The notes: generated by a model not told the origin, from the sequence alone. 11,223 nt of DNA from Oscillospiraceae bacterium (GCA_900768245.1 CAAGCE010000150.1:1-11223), one strand, 5' to 3'. Positions 1 to 6,528 are shown, counted from the first letter of the stretch. Made by a program: numbers and translations.

Positions 1-26
1 CACGGGCTTTGCCCTTTGGATTCCCA

Positions 27-203
27 CAAGCCTTTGATAAAGGCAAAGCCTGTTTTCGCTGCCGCTCAAACTTTTCTTCGAAAAGCAAGCAGGCTTGAGC
101 GAAACTTTTATATGGGGTGCGCTCTATACTTACGACCGCGGCGGAAACGTTTCTTACAGCTCACAGCAAACTCCAAACCGCCGCCCCCCAAAAAAATAAA
201 AAG
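27..203 (-). repeat. Dispersed intergenic repeat, left copy
   Basis: Non-coding repeat, read on the minus strand. It begins with a T-rich tract (plus-strand A-run about 190-203), then a GC block (179-189), a variable core of about 35 nt, a CCGCGGCGG block (136-144) that can pair with the first, and an 82-bp tail at 27-108. The tail matches 11125-11206 in opposite orientation with only two mismatches. It contains small hairpins such as GCCTTTGATAAAGGC. A 71-codon open frame crosses it, but that frame has no ribosome site and simply follows the repeat, so I do not call a gene. Bases 1-26 may belong to the same element, which could continue outside the window. Confidence 0.8.
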
Positions 204-227
204 ATGCAGGACATTTAAGCTTTCGCT

Positions 228-1316
228 TTAATACATAAACGGCTGGATAAATGTGAGGAAAAGATATGCCGCAAAGATCAAATACCACACCACACTTGTC
301 ATAAGGACAGGCCAGCCTCTGCTCTTTCCTGCGGGTGTTGGCTTTTTCGGCACTCTGCCTTTTACCATTGCCACTATCATCAGGGCTATTGCTGCAAAAA
401 GAAAACCGTATCTGAACAATGCATTCATTATCACGGCTGTCATAAATGAGCCGCTGAACGATGTTATATCATAGTTTCCGCCTGTTATTGATGCGAAGGC
501 TTCGTGATCCGCATTTTGCATAATAAGCGATGTCAGGACGCCTGTTGTATTCACTATTATATGTGTGATCATCGACGGCAGAAGCGACTCGCTGCGGAGT
601 GCCACATATGCAAGCACAAGTCCAAGCAGAAAGCCAAGCAGAAACTGCTGGTAATTCTGGTGCATAAGTCCGAATATAAGTGCGGAGATGATTATTGCAA
701 AGCGTTCGTTATATTTGCGCAGACCCTGAAGCACGACACCTCTGTAAAGAAGCTCTTCAAGGACAGGACCGAGCAGGCAGGCATAAAAATACAGGAACAA
801 TGTTGCCGCCAATGAATCGGCATTGATATTTACATCAGCTGTTGCTGATTCAAGTCCGAACATTGAAAGTATCGCACCGATAATAGCCGCAAGCACCGCT
901 GCGACCGTCTGAAGCCCCAACGAGACCGTGCCAAGGCGCACCATATCGCCCCCGTTGAAGCCGTTGAAGGTGAAAAGCTTTTTTAAATCAAGCTTCAGCA
1001 GCTTTATACCGATAAATATTGCCAGCGTTTCACTTATAATAGGTATAAAGCAGGAAACCACCGTTTTAAGTGCAGGGTGATCGGTCAGCATTTTTAACGT
1101 TCCCGTATAAAACGAGGACAGGGAGGTTATCCCGCCGTAAAAGCCGCCGATAACATAGAGCAGTCCTTTCAGCACAACATTGAACATTATCACGTTGAAG
1201 AGAATCACTATGCCCACCTTGGCATAGTCACGGCGTATCTGTTTTTTCTCCTCTTTATCGGGCTTTACGGTAACTCCGCAGTACATCTGCGGCTGTTGGT
1301 TCATATATTCATTCAT
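228..1316 (-). CDS. CPBP family intramembrane metalloprotease
   Basis: Polytopic membrane protein of 362 residues with about eight hydrophobic segments, in the CPBP (CAAX protease and bacteriocin-processing, Abi) family. All three family motifs are visible: EELLYR at residues 187-192 (paired glutamates plus arginine), FGLMH with His219, and HIIVN with His252 and Asn256, so the site looks intact. Relatives cleave within the membrane; some process bacteriocins or give self-immunity, most bacterial members are uncharacterised, and the substrate here is unknown. I chose ATG 1316 because an AAAGGA site lies nine bases upstream. The ATGs at 1325 and 1358 extend the frame, and 1358 would overlap rnhA. 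The gene follows rnhA by 16 nt and is probably co-transcribed with it. Ends in a lysine-containing loop and a last membrane segment. No bacteriocin peptide is seen nearby. Confidence 0.9.
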   Translation of the reverse strand: MNEYMNQQPQMYCGVTVKPDKEEKKQIRRDYAKVGIVILFNVIMFNVVLKGLLYVIGGFYGGITSLSSFYTGTLKMLTDHPALKTVVSCFIPIISETLAIFIGIKLLKLDLKKLFTFNGFNGGDMVRLGTVSLGLQTVAAVLAAIIGAILSMFGLESATADVNINADSLAATLFLYFYACLLGPVLEELLYRGVVLQGLRKYNERFAIIISALIFGLMHQNYQQFLLGFLLGLVLAYVALRSESLLPSMITHIIVNTTGVLTSLIMQNADHEAFASITGGNYDITSFSGSFMTAVIMNALFRYGFLFAAIALMIVAMVKGRVPKKPTPAGKSRGWPVLMTSVVWYLIFAAYLFLTFIQPFMY

Positions 1317-1332
1317 TTTTGTCATTCCTTTC

Positions 1333-1776
1333 TTATCGGGACGCTGCCGCTTTGTCACGCTCCATTACAGCAAGTGCATCGCAGCGTTCATTTTCGGGGT
1401 GACCTGCGTGACCTTTTACCCATACGAATTTTACGTTATGCTTATCAAGAAGTTCAAGAAGGGTTTCCCAGAGGTCGGCGTTGAGGGCAGGCTTTTTATC
1501 GGCTTTTTTCCAGCCGTTTCTGCGCCATGAGGCTGCCCAGCCTTTTGTTACGCTGTCGACAACATATTTGCTGTCTGTGGTAAGTATCACGTCGCAGGGG
1601 TATTTCAGTGCGGAAAGACCTGCGATAACTCCCGAAAGCTCCATTCGGTTATTGGTCGTCATTTTATCTCCGCCCGAAAGCTCCTTTGTATGCTCTCCCG
1701 CACGGAGTATCACGCCGTAGCCGCCGGGTCCGGGATTTCCCGAGCAAGCACCGTCGGTAAAGATTTCAACTGTCAT
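1333..1776 (-). CDS. rnhA: Ribonuclease HI
   Basis: Cytoplasmic endonuclease of 147 residues, near the usual length for RNase HI; it cleaves the RNA strand of RNA-DNA hybrids (R-loops, Okazaki primers). The DEDD metal site is complete: Asp8 in TDGACSGNPGPGG, Glu46 in NNRMEL, Asp68 in TTDSKYV and Asp133 in NERCDALA, with the conserved His123 in VKGHAGH. The basic WRRNGWK segment around residues 84-90 matches the hybrid-binding handle of E. coli-type enzymes. It has no N-terminal hybrid-binding domain. The start has an upstream AAGGGAG about 13 nt away, part of a small hairpin (1791-1806). It is first in a minus-strand pair with the CPBP protease gene, and a probable extended -10 promoter lies at 1846-1854. 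Identification is secure. Confidence 0.96.
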   Translation of the reverse strand: MTVEIFTDGACSGNPGPGGYGVILRAGEHTKELSGGDKMTTNNRMELSGVIAGLSALKYPCDVILTTDSKYVVDSVTKGWAASWRRNGWKKADKKPALNADLWETLLELLDKHNVKFVWVKGHAGHPENERCDALAVMERDKAAASR

Positions 1777-1845
1777 AATATAAATAAAGCTCCCTTCACA
1801 AAGGGATATTCTCCTTTCAGGATAGATCGGTCTGCCGTTCTTTTT

Positions 1846-1854
1846 ATCATACCA
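1846..1854 (-). promoter_or_regulatory. Probable extended -10 promoter for rnhA
   Basis: Minus strand reads TGGTATGAT: a TG dinucleotide one base before TATGAT, five of six matches to TATAAT. A -35 box is poor (TTCAAA at 15 bp or TGTTCA at 17 bp), which fits an extended -10 promoter. It would give a leader of about 65 nt before rnhA. Confidence 0.55.
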
Positions 1855-1943
1855 TATTTAATGCTTTTTGAACAGCTTTTACAGTAATTATTGAACATAA
1901 AACACAAATTTTTTCTTTTGCACAAATACCTTTTGTAATGTTG

Positions 1944-1969
1944 GTGCAATATGCATAAATATATTGCAC
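1944..1969. promoter_or_regulatory. Operator-like inverted repeat upstream of solute-binding gene
   Basis: GTGCAATAT (1944-1952) and ATATTGCAC (1961-1969) are perfect 9-bp inverted arms around 8 bp, ending five bases before the -35 box. Related TTGCAC/GTGCAA or CTGCAC boxes occur at 1918-1923, 1987-1992 (within the promoter spacer) and 2047-2052. This looks like a regulator binding array; the regulator is unknown and none is encoded in the window. Confidence 0.5.
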
Positions 1970-1974
1970 TCGTA

Positions 1975-2003
1975 TTGACTTGTTTGCTGCACTATGATAT
2001 AAT
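1975..2003 (+). promoter_or_regulatory. Strong sigma-A promoter of solute-binding gene
   Basis: TTGACT (1975-1980), a 17-bp spacer, then TATAAT (1998-2003), with TG at 1995-1996 making it also an extended -10. Transcription should begin near 2010, leaving a leader of about 100 nt before the TTG start. This is the best promoter match in the window and fits abundant expression of the lipoprotein. Confidence 0.85.
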
Positions 2004-2052
2004 TCAGTTACAGTCGAAAGCCAATGAAATGATTGTATCCGCAAGTGTGCAA

Positions 2053-2068
2053 TCGTTTACATAAACGA
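2053..2068. promoter_or_regulatory. 16-bp palindrome in the leader, putative operator
   Basis: TCGTTTA-CA-TAAACGA has two perfect 7-bp arms around a 2-bp centre, about 45 bp downstream of the predicted transcription start. The size and position suit a dimeric repressor operator, for example a LacI-type sugar repressor; as RNA it would make only a strained hairpin with a 2-nt loop. Function is inferred. Confidence 0.45.
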
Positions 2069-2112
2069 CTTTGATCTCTGTAAAATAAAATTTGAATCGG
2101 AGGAATTGAATT

Positions 2113-3498
2113 TTGAAGAACCATAAGAGAATTGCTGCAGGTCTTCTTGCAGCTGTATCAGTTTTTTCACTCACTGCTTGCGGCGGCTCAGGCTCGGGAG
2201 ATACAACAACTGCTGACGTTACCACTACCGCAAAAACAGAATGGACAGGCGATAATGTTGAAGTAACTGCTGAAGAGGGTGAGCTCTCCACAGACGTTGA
2301 CATCAGCGGAAAAACATTGAAGTGGATGGGTATCTATGACCTCAATCCTACAAATGACTCCCCTGAGCGTTCAGCTGAGCTTGCACTTTTTGAAGATACA
2401 TACGGTGCTTCGATCGAATATATCCCAACTACATCAGACAAGCGTTTCGATGACCTTGCAACAGCTATCCTCGGCGGTACATCACCTGATATTTTCGTAT
2501 ATGAATGGCTCACATTCCCATACGGCATCTCAAAGGGTCAGTATCAGCCTATCGACTCCCTCGTTGACTGGGAAGACCCTATGTGGGCTGACGTTAAGGA
2601 CACAGCAGACAAGTTCATCTGGAAGGGTGAGCATTACATCGCTCCTCTCGGCTACGCTTTCAACGATACTCAGGTACTTATGTACAACCAGCGTCTTGTT
2701 GAAGAAGAAGGTCTTGAAGATCCGTATGAAATGTACCTCAACGGCGAATGGGACTGGAACGCTTTTGAAGATATGATGAAGACCTTCGTTGAAAACGGCA
2801 ACGGTTCCGACCGTTACGGCATCGGCGGCTGGTGGGCAAACGCTTTTGTTTACACAGCAGGCGAAACTATGGTAACATACGACGGTGAAAAGTTCACAAA
2901 CAACCTCAACAGCGGCAACATCGAACGTGCTCAGGCTGTTATCGAGGACATCTTCAAGAGCAATCTTATAAAGAGAGGCTGGATCGGCGGCGAATCCGCA
3001 TTCACATCAAACGACCTCCTCTTCTACTCAATGGGTACATGGGCATACAATGCAGCTGCCAACTCAATGCCTGATGATACTATCCAGATCGTACCGTTCC
3101 CTAAGAACCCTGACCTTGACGAATATTATGTATCAAACAAGGTATCCGCATATATGTGGGTAAAGGGCTCTGAAAACGGCGACGTTGTAAAGGCTTGGCT
3201 CGACTGCAACAGACTTGTAAACTATGATGAAAAGTACAAGGAGATCACAAAGGAAAAATTCCTCACAAACAACTCCGGCTGGACATCTGAAATGTATGAT
3301 ATTGCTATGGACTTCTATGACAGCGACAAGTTCACTCAGGCATATGACTACGGCTACGGTCTCAGCACATATATGGGTGATGAAGTTATGAGCATTCTCT
3401 ATGAGGGCATCGTAAATGAGCTTTCTGAAAACTGGATCCAGACAAGAGAAACTTACTCTTCTATCATTGATGAGGAGATTGCTGCATACAACAACTGA
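2113..3498 (+). CDS. ABC transporter extracellular solute-binding lipoprotein (family 1)
   Basis: Secreted lipoprotein of 461 residues, probably the substrate receptor of a carbohydrate ABC importer. A basic N-terminus and hydrophobic core lead to the lipobox LTAC with Cys23 as the lipidated residue, followed by a Gly/Ser/Thr-rich linker to about residue 50. The body resembles solute-binding family 1 (MalE-like), with features such as SPDIFVYEW and many surface Trp/Tyr typical of sugar binders. The start is TTG at 2113, with GGAGG at 2099-2103 nine bases upstream, and it gives an ideal signal peptide. Codon choice (AAG, GGT, CTC, AAC) looks more biased than in the neighbours, suggesting high expression. 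It has its own promoter and terminator, with no permease or ATPase gene adjacent, so it must work with components encoded elsewhere. The exact sugar cannot be read from sequence. Confidence 0.92.
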   Translation: MKNHKRIAAGLLAAVSVFSLTACGGSGSGDTTTADVTTTAKTEWTGDNVEVTAEEGELSTDVDISGKTLKWMGIYDLNPTNDSPERSAELALFEDTYGASIEYIPTTSDKRFDDLATAILGGTSPDIFVYEWLTFPYGISKGQYQPIDSLVDWEDPMWADVKDTADKFIWKGEHYIAPLGYAFNDTQVLMYNQRLVEEEGLEDPYEMYLNGEWDWNAFEDMMKTFVENGNGSDRYGIGGWWANAFVYTAGETMVTYDGEKFTNNLNSGNIERAQAVIEDIFKSNLIKRGWIGGESAFTSNDLLFYSMGTWAYNAAANSMPDDTIQIVPFPKNPDLDEYYVSNKVSAYMWVKGSENGDVVKAWLDCNRLVNYDEKYKEITKEKFLTNNSGWTSEMYDIAMDFYDSDKFTQAYDYGYGLSTYMGDEVMSILYEGIVNELSENWIQTRETYSSIIDEEIAAYNN

Positions 3499-3528
3499 TC
3501 AACGGCCGGATTTCTGAACAAATAATAT

Positions 3529-3576
3529 CATCGCCGCACAAAGCATATTTTATGACTTTGTGCGGCGATGTTTTTT
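3529..3576 (+). terminator. Rho-independent terminator after solute-binding gene
   Basis: A perfect 15-bp stem (CATCGCCGCACAAAG at 3529-3543 with its complement at 3556-3570), a 12-nt loop and then six T. It lies 31 nt after the stop and closes a single-gene transcript. Confidence 0.95.
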
Positions 3577-3611
3577 AGTAAAACGCTGCTTGCCACAAAT
3601 CCCACATTCCC

Positions 3612-3674
3612 AATTCCTAATTTTTAATTCCAAATTACAAATTCTTAATTCTTAATTCTTAATTCCTAATTTAT
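3612..3674. repeat. AATT-heptad tandem repeat (nine units)
   Basis: Nine consecutive 7-bp units, each AATT plus three bases: CCT, TTT, CCA, ACA, CTT, CTT, CTT, CCT, TAT. Phasing is exact from 3612 to 3674. A four-unit relative on the other strand lies at 6454-6480. It fills most of the gap between the solute-binding terminator and the next gene; I see no convincing promoter in this gap. Confidence 0.85.
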
Positions 3675-3755
3675 TCCCCCTCACCGTTTTCAACGTGCTT
3701 CATAAAATAAAGCAGGAGTATTTTGCTCAAATCTTATTTTATGGAGTTGATTGTT

Positions 3756-4811
3756 ATGAAAATGCATACCTTTTTTCTCGGCGGCAGCTCGCCCACAGGC
3801 TTCAGAGGTCCTTTCGGCAGCGTTATCGCCGATACTGATTTCCATACCTATATTATAAAGGGCGGTCCGGGTACGGGAAAATCATCTTTTATGAAAAAAA
3901 TATGCAGCCATTTTGATGATGAGGAACGTGACCTTTATTTATGCTCATCAGACCCTGATTCAGCCGACGCTGTTGTGCTGAAAAAACACAAGATCATTTT
4001 TGTTGACGGTACTGCTCCCCACGTTTTTGAGCCTCAATACCCGGGTGCTGTTCAGGAAATACTTAACTTCGGCGAATGCTGGGACTCTGCAAAGCTGAAA
4101 AAGCAAAAGGCAGAGATCATCGCCGCCGACGCTGAATATTCCCAGTTCCACGTTCGCTGCCGCAGGTTCATTTCCGCTGCCGCTTCCGTTATCGCCGACA
4201 CAAAGCAGATAGGCGGTAACGCTCTTGACACGGAAAAGCTCGACCGCTTTATAAAACGCCTTGCAAAGAAAATTTTCCCTGTCAAAAAAGCTTCTGCGGG
4301 CAAGGTATTTTTCAAGCAGATCTCAGCCATAACACCAAAGGGCTATCTGACCATACCCGAACCGGACGACAAAATATATCTCCTTAACGACAGCTATTTT
4401 GCAGGATCGGATCATTTCCTCCGCAGCTTTTCCGAAATTGCTGCCGAGCTTGGATATGATACGGAAGTGAGCGTCTGCACGATTTATGAAAATGAGCTTT
4501 TTGAGCATATGCGCATACCGTCGCTGAATATATCGTTCATTTCCGCAAACCCTGTCAATAATATATATCTTGATGAAAAATCACCCGTGAACTTTATGCG
4601 TTTTTACAGCAAAGAAGCCGTTGCGGCAAAAAAAGTTCGGCTCAGATTCAATGCTTCCGCCGCTGCCGACCTTATCGGTGAAGCTGTATCCTGCTTACAG
4701 TCCGCAAAGGCTGCCCACGACAAGCTGGAGGAGTTTTATATTTCCGCCATTGACTTTGACAAGGTAAACAAAAATTTTGAAAAATACCTTGCCCTCATAG
4801 AAAATGACTGA
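3756..4811 (+). CDS. P-loop ATPase-like protein, PRK06851-type, degenerate second half
   Basis: Protein of 351 residues resembling the uncharacterised clostridial ATPase family PRK06851 (family name recalled, not searched). The N-terminal half has Walker A GGPGTGKSS (36-44, Lys42), then CSSDPDS and a Walker B-like IIFVDG with Asp84, then TAPHVFEP. The C-terminal half repeats the layout: FFKQISAITPKGY resembles FFLGGSSPTGF, and residues 207-225 align with the P-loop, but there LNDSYFAGSDH replaces KGGPGTGKSS, so the second nucleotide site is probably lost. No signal peptide or membrane segment is seen, so it should be cytosolic. ATG 3756 is preferred because GGAG at 3743-3746 lies nine bases upstream; TTG 3723 and ATG 3741 are less likely. 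It is 71 nt before the DUF421 gene. Its biological role is unknown. Confidence 0.82.
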   Translation: MKMHTFFLGGSSPTGFRGPFGSVIADTDFHTYIIKGGPGTGKSSFMKKICSHFDDEERDLYLCSSDPDSADAVVLKKHKIIFVDGTAPHVFEPQYPGAVQEILNFGECWDSAKLKKQKAEIIAADAEYSQFHVRCRRFISAAASVIADTKQIGGNALDTEKLDRFIKRLAKKIFPVKKASAGKVFFKQISAITPKGYLTIPEPDDKIYLLNDSYFAGSDHFLRSFSEIAAELGYDTEVSVCTIYENELFEHMRIPSLNISFISANPVNNIYLDEKSPVNFMRFYSKEAVAAKKVRLRFNASAAADLIGEAVSCLQSAKAAHDKLEEFYISAIDFDKVNKNFEKYLALIEND

Positions 4812-4835
4812 GCGCAGTCCTGTATAAATACTGTC

Positions 4836-4901
4836 GAACCTGTAAAGAATATTTCCATAGAAAAATTTTTTCGGAGGCTTCTATGGAAATCTTACAGGTT
4901 C
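4836..4901 (+). promoter_or_regulatory. Stem spanning ribosome site and start codon of DUF421 gene
   Basis: GAACCTGTAA (4836-4845) pairs with TTACAGGTTC (4892-4901), and ATTTCCATAG (4851-4860) pairs with CTATGGAAAT (4881-4890). This makes 20 bp interrupted by a 5/1-nt internal loop. The GGAGG site (4873-4877) is in the 20-nt terminal loop and the ATG (4883-4885) is inside the stem. Pairing extends six codons into the gene. A translation-controlling RNA structure is inferred from this placement. Confidence 0.6.
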
Positions 4902-5587
4902 TTATTACGTCGGCAGTTTCGCTGGCGGTTCTTTTTCTTCTCACCAAATTAATGGGCAACAAGCAGGTATCACAGCTTAGTATGTTCGATTATATCATAG
5001 GTATATCCATCGGTTCTATCGCTGCGGAAATGGCTACGGAGCTTGAAAATCCCGAAAATCCCCTTGCGGCTATGATAGTTTACGGCGTAATTGCCTTTCT
5101 TGTATCGGTCATTTCCCAGCGTTCAGTAAAGGTCAGAAGAGTCATGTCGGGCAGACCTCTTGTTATTATGGACAACGGTATCATCTACCGTGAAAATCTG
5201 AAAAAGGCAAGGATAGACCTGAGCGATTTCCTCACCCAATGCCGCACAAGCGGTTATTTTGACCTTAATCAGATACAGACGGCTGTTATGGAATACAACG
5301 GCGCAATAAGCTTTCTCCCCGTTTCAAAGTATCGTCCGGCCACTCCTTCCGATATGGATATACAGCCTGAGCAGGAGTATTTGCAGATAACCGTAATTAT
5401 GGACGGGCATATAAACAAAAGCAATCTGAAGCTTTCGGGAAATAATGAGGTATGGCTCACAAAACAGCTTCATCTTCAAGGGTACAATAACCCCTCAGAT
5501 GTGCTTCTTGCACTTTGCGACAATAACAACAAGCTTACCGTTTTTCCTATGGACGTGAAAAACGGCCCTGCGGATCACTGCGAATGA
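4883..5587 (+). CDS. DUF421 (YetF-like) membrane protein
   Basis: Integral membrane protein of 234 residues. Three hydrophobic segments lie near residues 4-22, 36-52 and 61-79, followed by a soluble domain. The family pattern is clear: GNKQVSQLSMFDYIIGISIG between the first two segments, then GRPLVIMDNGIIY, a basic LKKARIDLSDFL helix and AVMEYNGAISFLPVSK. This matches DUF421, the YetF/YcaP-type family common in spore-forming and other Firmicutes; its biochemical function is not established. The length is normal. The start has CGGAGG five bases upstream and lies within a long RNA stem (4836-4901). The next gene begins four bases after the stop, so the two are almost certainly co-translated. 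Bacterial DUF421 genes often sit beside DUF4363, which is not present here. Confidence 0.9.
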   Translation: MEILQVLITSAVSLAVLFLLTKLMGNKQVSQLSMFDYIIGISIGSIAAEMATELENPENPLAAMIVYGVIAFLVSVISQRSVKVRRVMSGRPLVIMDNGIIYRENLKKARIDLSDFLTQCRTSGYFDLNQIQTAVMEYNGAISFLPVSKYRPATPSDMDIQPEQEYLQITVIMDGHINKSNLKLSGNNEVWLTKQLHLQGYNNPSDVLLALCDNNNKLTVFPMDVKNGPADHCE

Positions 5588-5591
5588 TAAA

Positions 5592-6398
5592 ATGAGGCAG
5601 AGAAAATTTATTTTATGGGGACTTTGCCTTTACCTTTTGTATGCCGCCTATTACTGCTCACTTGCCTATGCAATGACCCTTGCCCATATTTACCCTCTTA
5701 ACGAACGTGAGGATATTTCCTATCTTTCCTCACGGGACAGACTCTGTTACAGCGACAGCGAATACAGGCTTTTGTTTGAGCAGACGGGACTTGGCAGGGC
5801 GGCAATAGAAAAGCTTTCCTCCCCATCGGAGCTGAAAAAGTATCAGGACATTTTTTACGGTGAAGCAGATTTTGAAAGCATACAAAACTCCCCTGTTTCC
5901 TATGAAGAATATGTTCCGAAACCAAAGCTTGTTTTTGCCGATATTGAAGACGGCGACATTCTCATAACAAATTCCTCCCATGTTTTCAGCTGGCGGAACG
6001 GTCATTCGGCGATAGTTACAGACGCGGAAAAGGGACTGACGGTAGAGGCCGTTGTCATAGGCACATATTCATCTGTACAGCACATCTCAAAATGGGAGCA
6101 TTACCCCAATGTGCGTGTCATGCGGCTGAAAAATGCAGATGCGGAAGAACGCCGTGCAATAGCAAAAACGGCTGCCGACAATCTTGCCGACCGCCCATAT
6201 AATCTTTTTGTGGGGATAATACCGCCTAAATACGACGATATAGGTGTTGTTCGCGGAACTCAGTGCGCCCACCTTGTATGGTCGGCATATGCCGCACACG
6301 GCTATGACATTGATTCCGACCGTGGACTTATCGTTACACCCAAGGACATTTCCGAAAGCGAGCTTCTTGAAACGGTGCAGATATACGGTGCGGTTTAA
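5592..6398 (+). CDS. Membrane-anchored permuted NlpC/P60 (YiiX-like) cysteine hydrolase
   Basis: Protein of 268 residues with a basic N-terminus and a hydrophobic stretch at residues 6-30 that serves as a signal or anchor, so the body should lie outside the membrane. Catalytic elements appear in permuted order: GDILITN then NGHSAIV with His138 and a likely third residue Glu152 in VEA, and later TQCAHLVWSAY with Cys225, equivalent to the nucleophile of NlpC/P60 enzymes. Histidine before cysteine is the hallmark of the YiiX/YaeF/LRAT branch; classical NlpC peptidases have cysteine first. Relatives act on amide or ester bonds in cell wall or lipids; the substrate here is unknown. A helical, acidic region of about 80 residues (30-110) precedes the domain and I do not recognise it. 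No Shine-Dalgarno precedes the ATG, which lies four bases after the DUF421 stop, so coupling is likely. Confidence 0.8.
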   Translation: MRQRKFILWGLCLYLLYAAYYCSLAYAMTLAHIYPLNEREDISYLSSRDRLCYSDSEYRLLFEQTGLGRAAIEKLSSPSELKKYQDIFYGEADFESIQNSPVSYEEYVPKPKLVFADIEDGDILITNSSHVFSWRNGHSAIVTDAEKGLTVEAVVIGTYSSVQHISKWEHYPNVRVMRLKNADAEERRAIAKTAADNLADRPYNLFVGIIPPKYDDIGVVRGTQCAHLVWSAYAAHGYDIDSDRGLIVTPKDISESELLETVQIYGAV

Positions 6399-6418
6399 GC
6401 TAAACTATGTTTTGTTTC

Positions 6419-6438
6419 TTTTTTATTTAGGGCGGCGG
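6419..6438 (+). repeat. Half copy of T-tract/GGGCGGCGG repeat
   Basis: TTTTTTATTTAGGGCGGCGG matches the head of the repeat seen at 11009-11026 and 6531-6549, but the downstream pairing block CCGCCGCGG is absent, so it is a solo head. Confidence 0.75.
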
Positions 6439-6453
6439 ACTTAATAAATGCAG

Positions 6454-6480
6454 AATTAAAAATTAAGAATTAAGAATTTT
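6454..6480. repeat. AATT-heptad repeat, four units
   Basis: AATT recurs at 6454, 6461, 6468 and 6475 with exact 7-bp spacing (units AATTAAA, AATTAAG, AATTAAG, AATTTTG). It is the complement-strand relative of the nine-unit array at 3612-3674. Confidence 0.75.
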
Positions 6481-6528
6481 GGTAATCTTATTTCTTGCGA
6501 AAAAATTTAGTTTGTGTGTATTTTTTCT

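Noticed and set aside
16..231. 71-codon plus-strand open frame
   Set aside because: It lies across the dispersed repeat, has no ribosome site, and its similarity to the frame at 11011-11199 follows from the DNA repeat in inverted orientation.
228..1776. CPBP protease plus neighbours as a bacteriocin or anti-phage system
   Set aside because: The only partner is housekeeping rnhA; no precursor peptide, export ATPase or toxin is nearby.
2010..2112. Riboswitch in the solute-binding leader
   Set aside because: No known aptamer core is recognisable; the palindrome has a 2-nt centre and fits a DNA operator better, and no terminator or sequestering stem precedes the start.
2004..2303. Ser/Thr/Val-rich 99-codon minus-strand frame
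   Set aside because: It is the complement of the lipoprotein signal peptide and Thr-rich linker and crosses the strong promoter.
3612..3674. CRISPR-like array
   Set aside because: The 7-bp units have no spacers and no unique inserts, and no cas genes are present; it is a simple tandem repeat.
3723..3755. TTG start for the ATPase-like protein
   Set aside because: The AGGAG there is only four bases from the TTG, while ATG 3756 has GGAG at nine bases and gives an N-terminus beginning directly at the conserved FFLGG segment.
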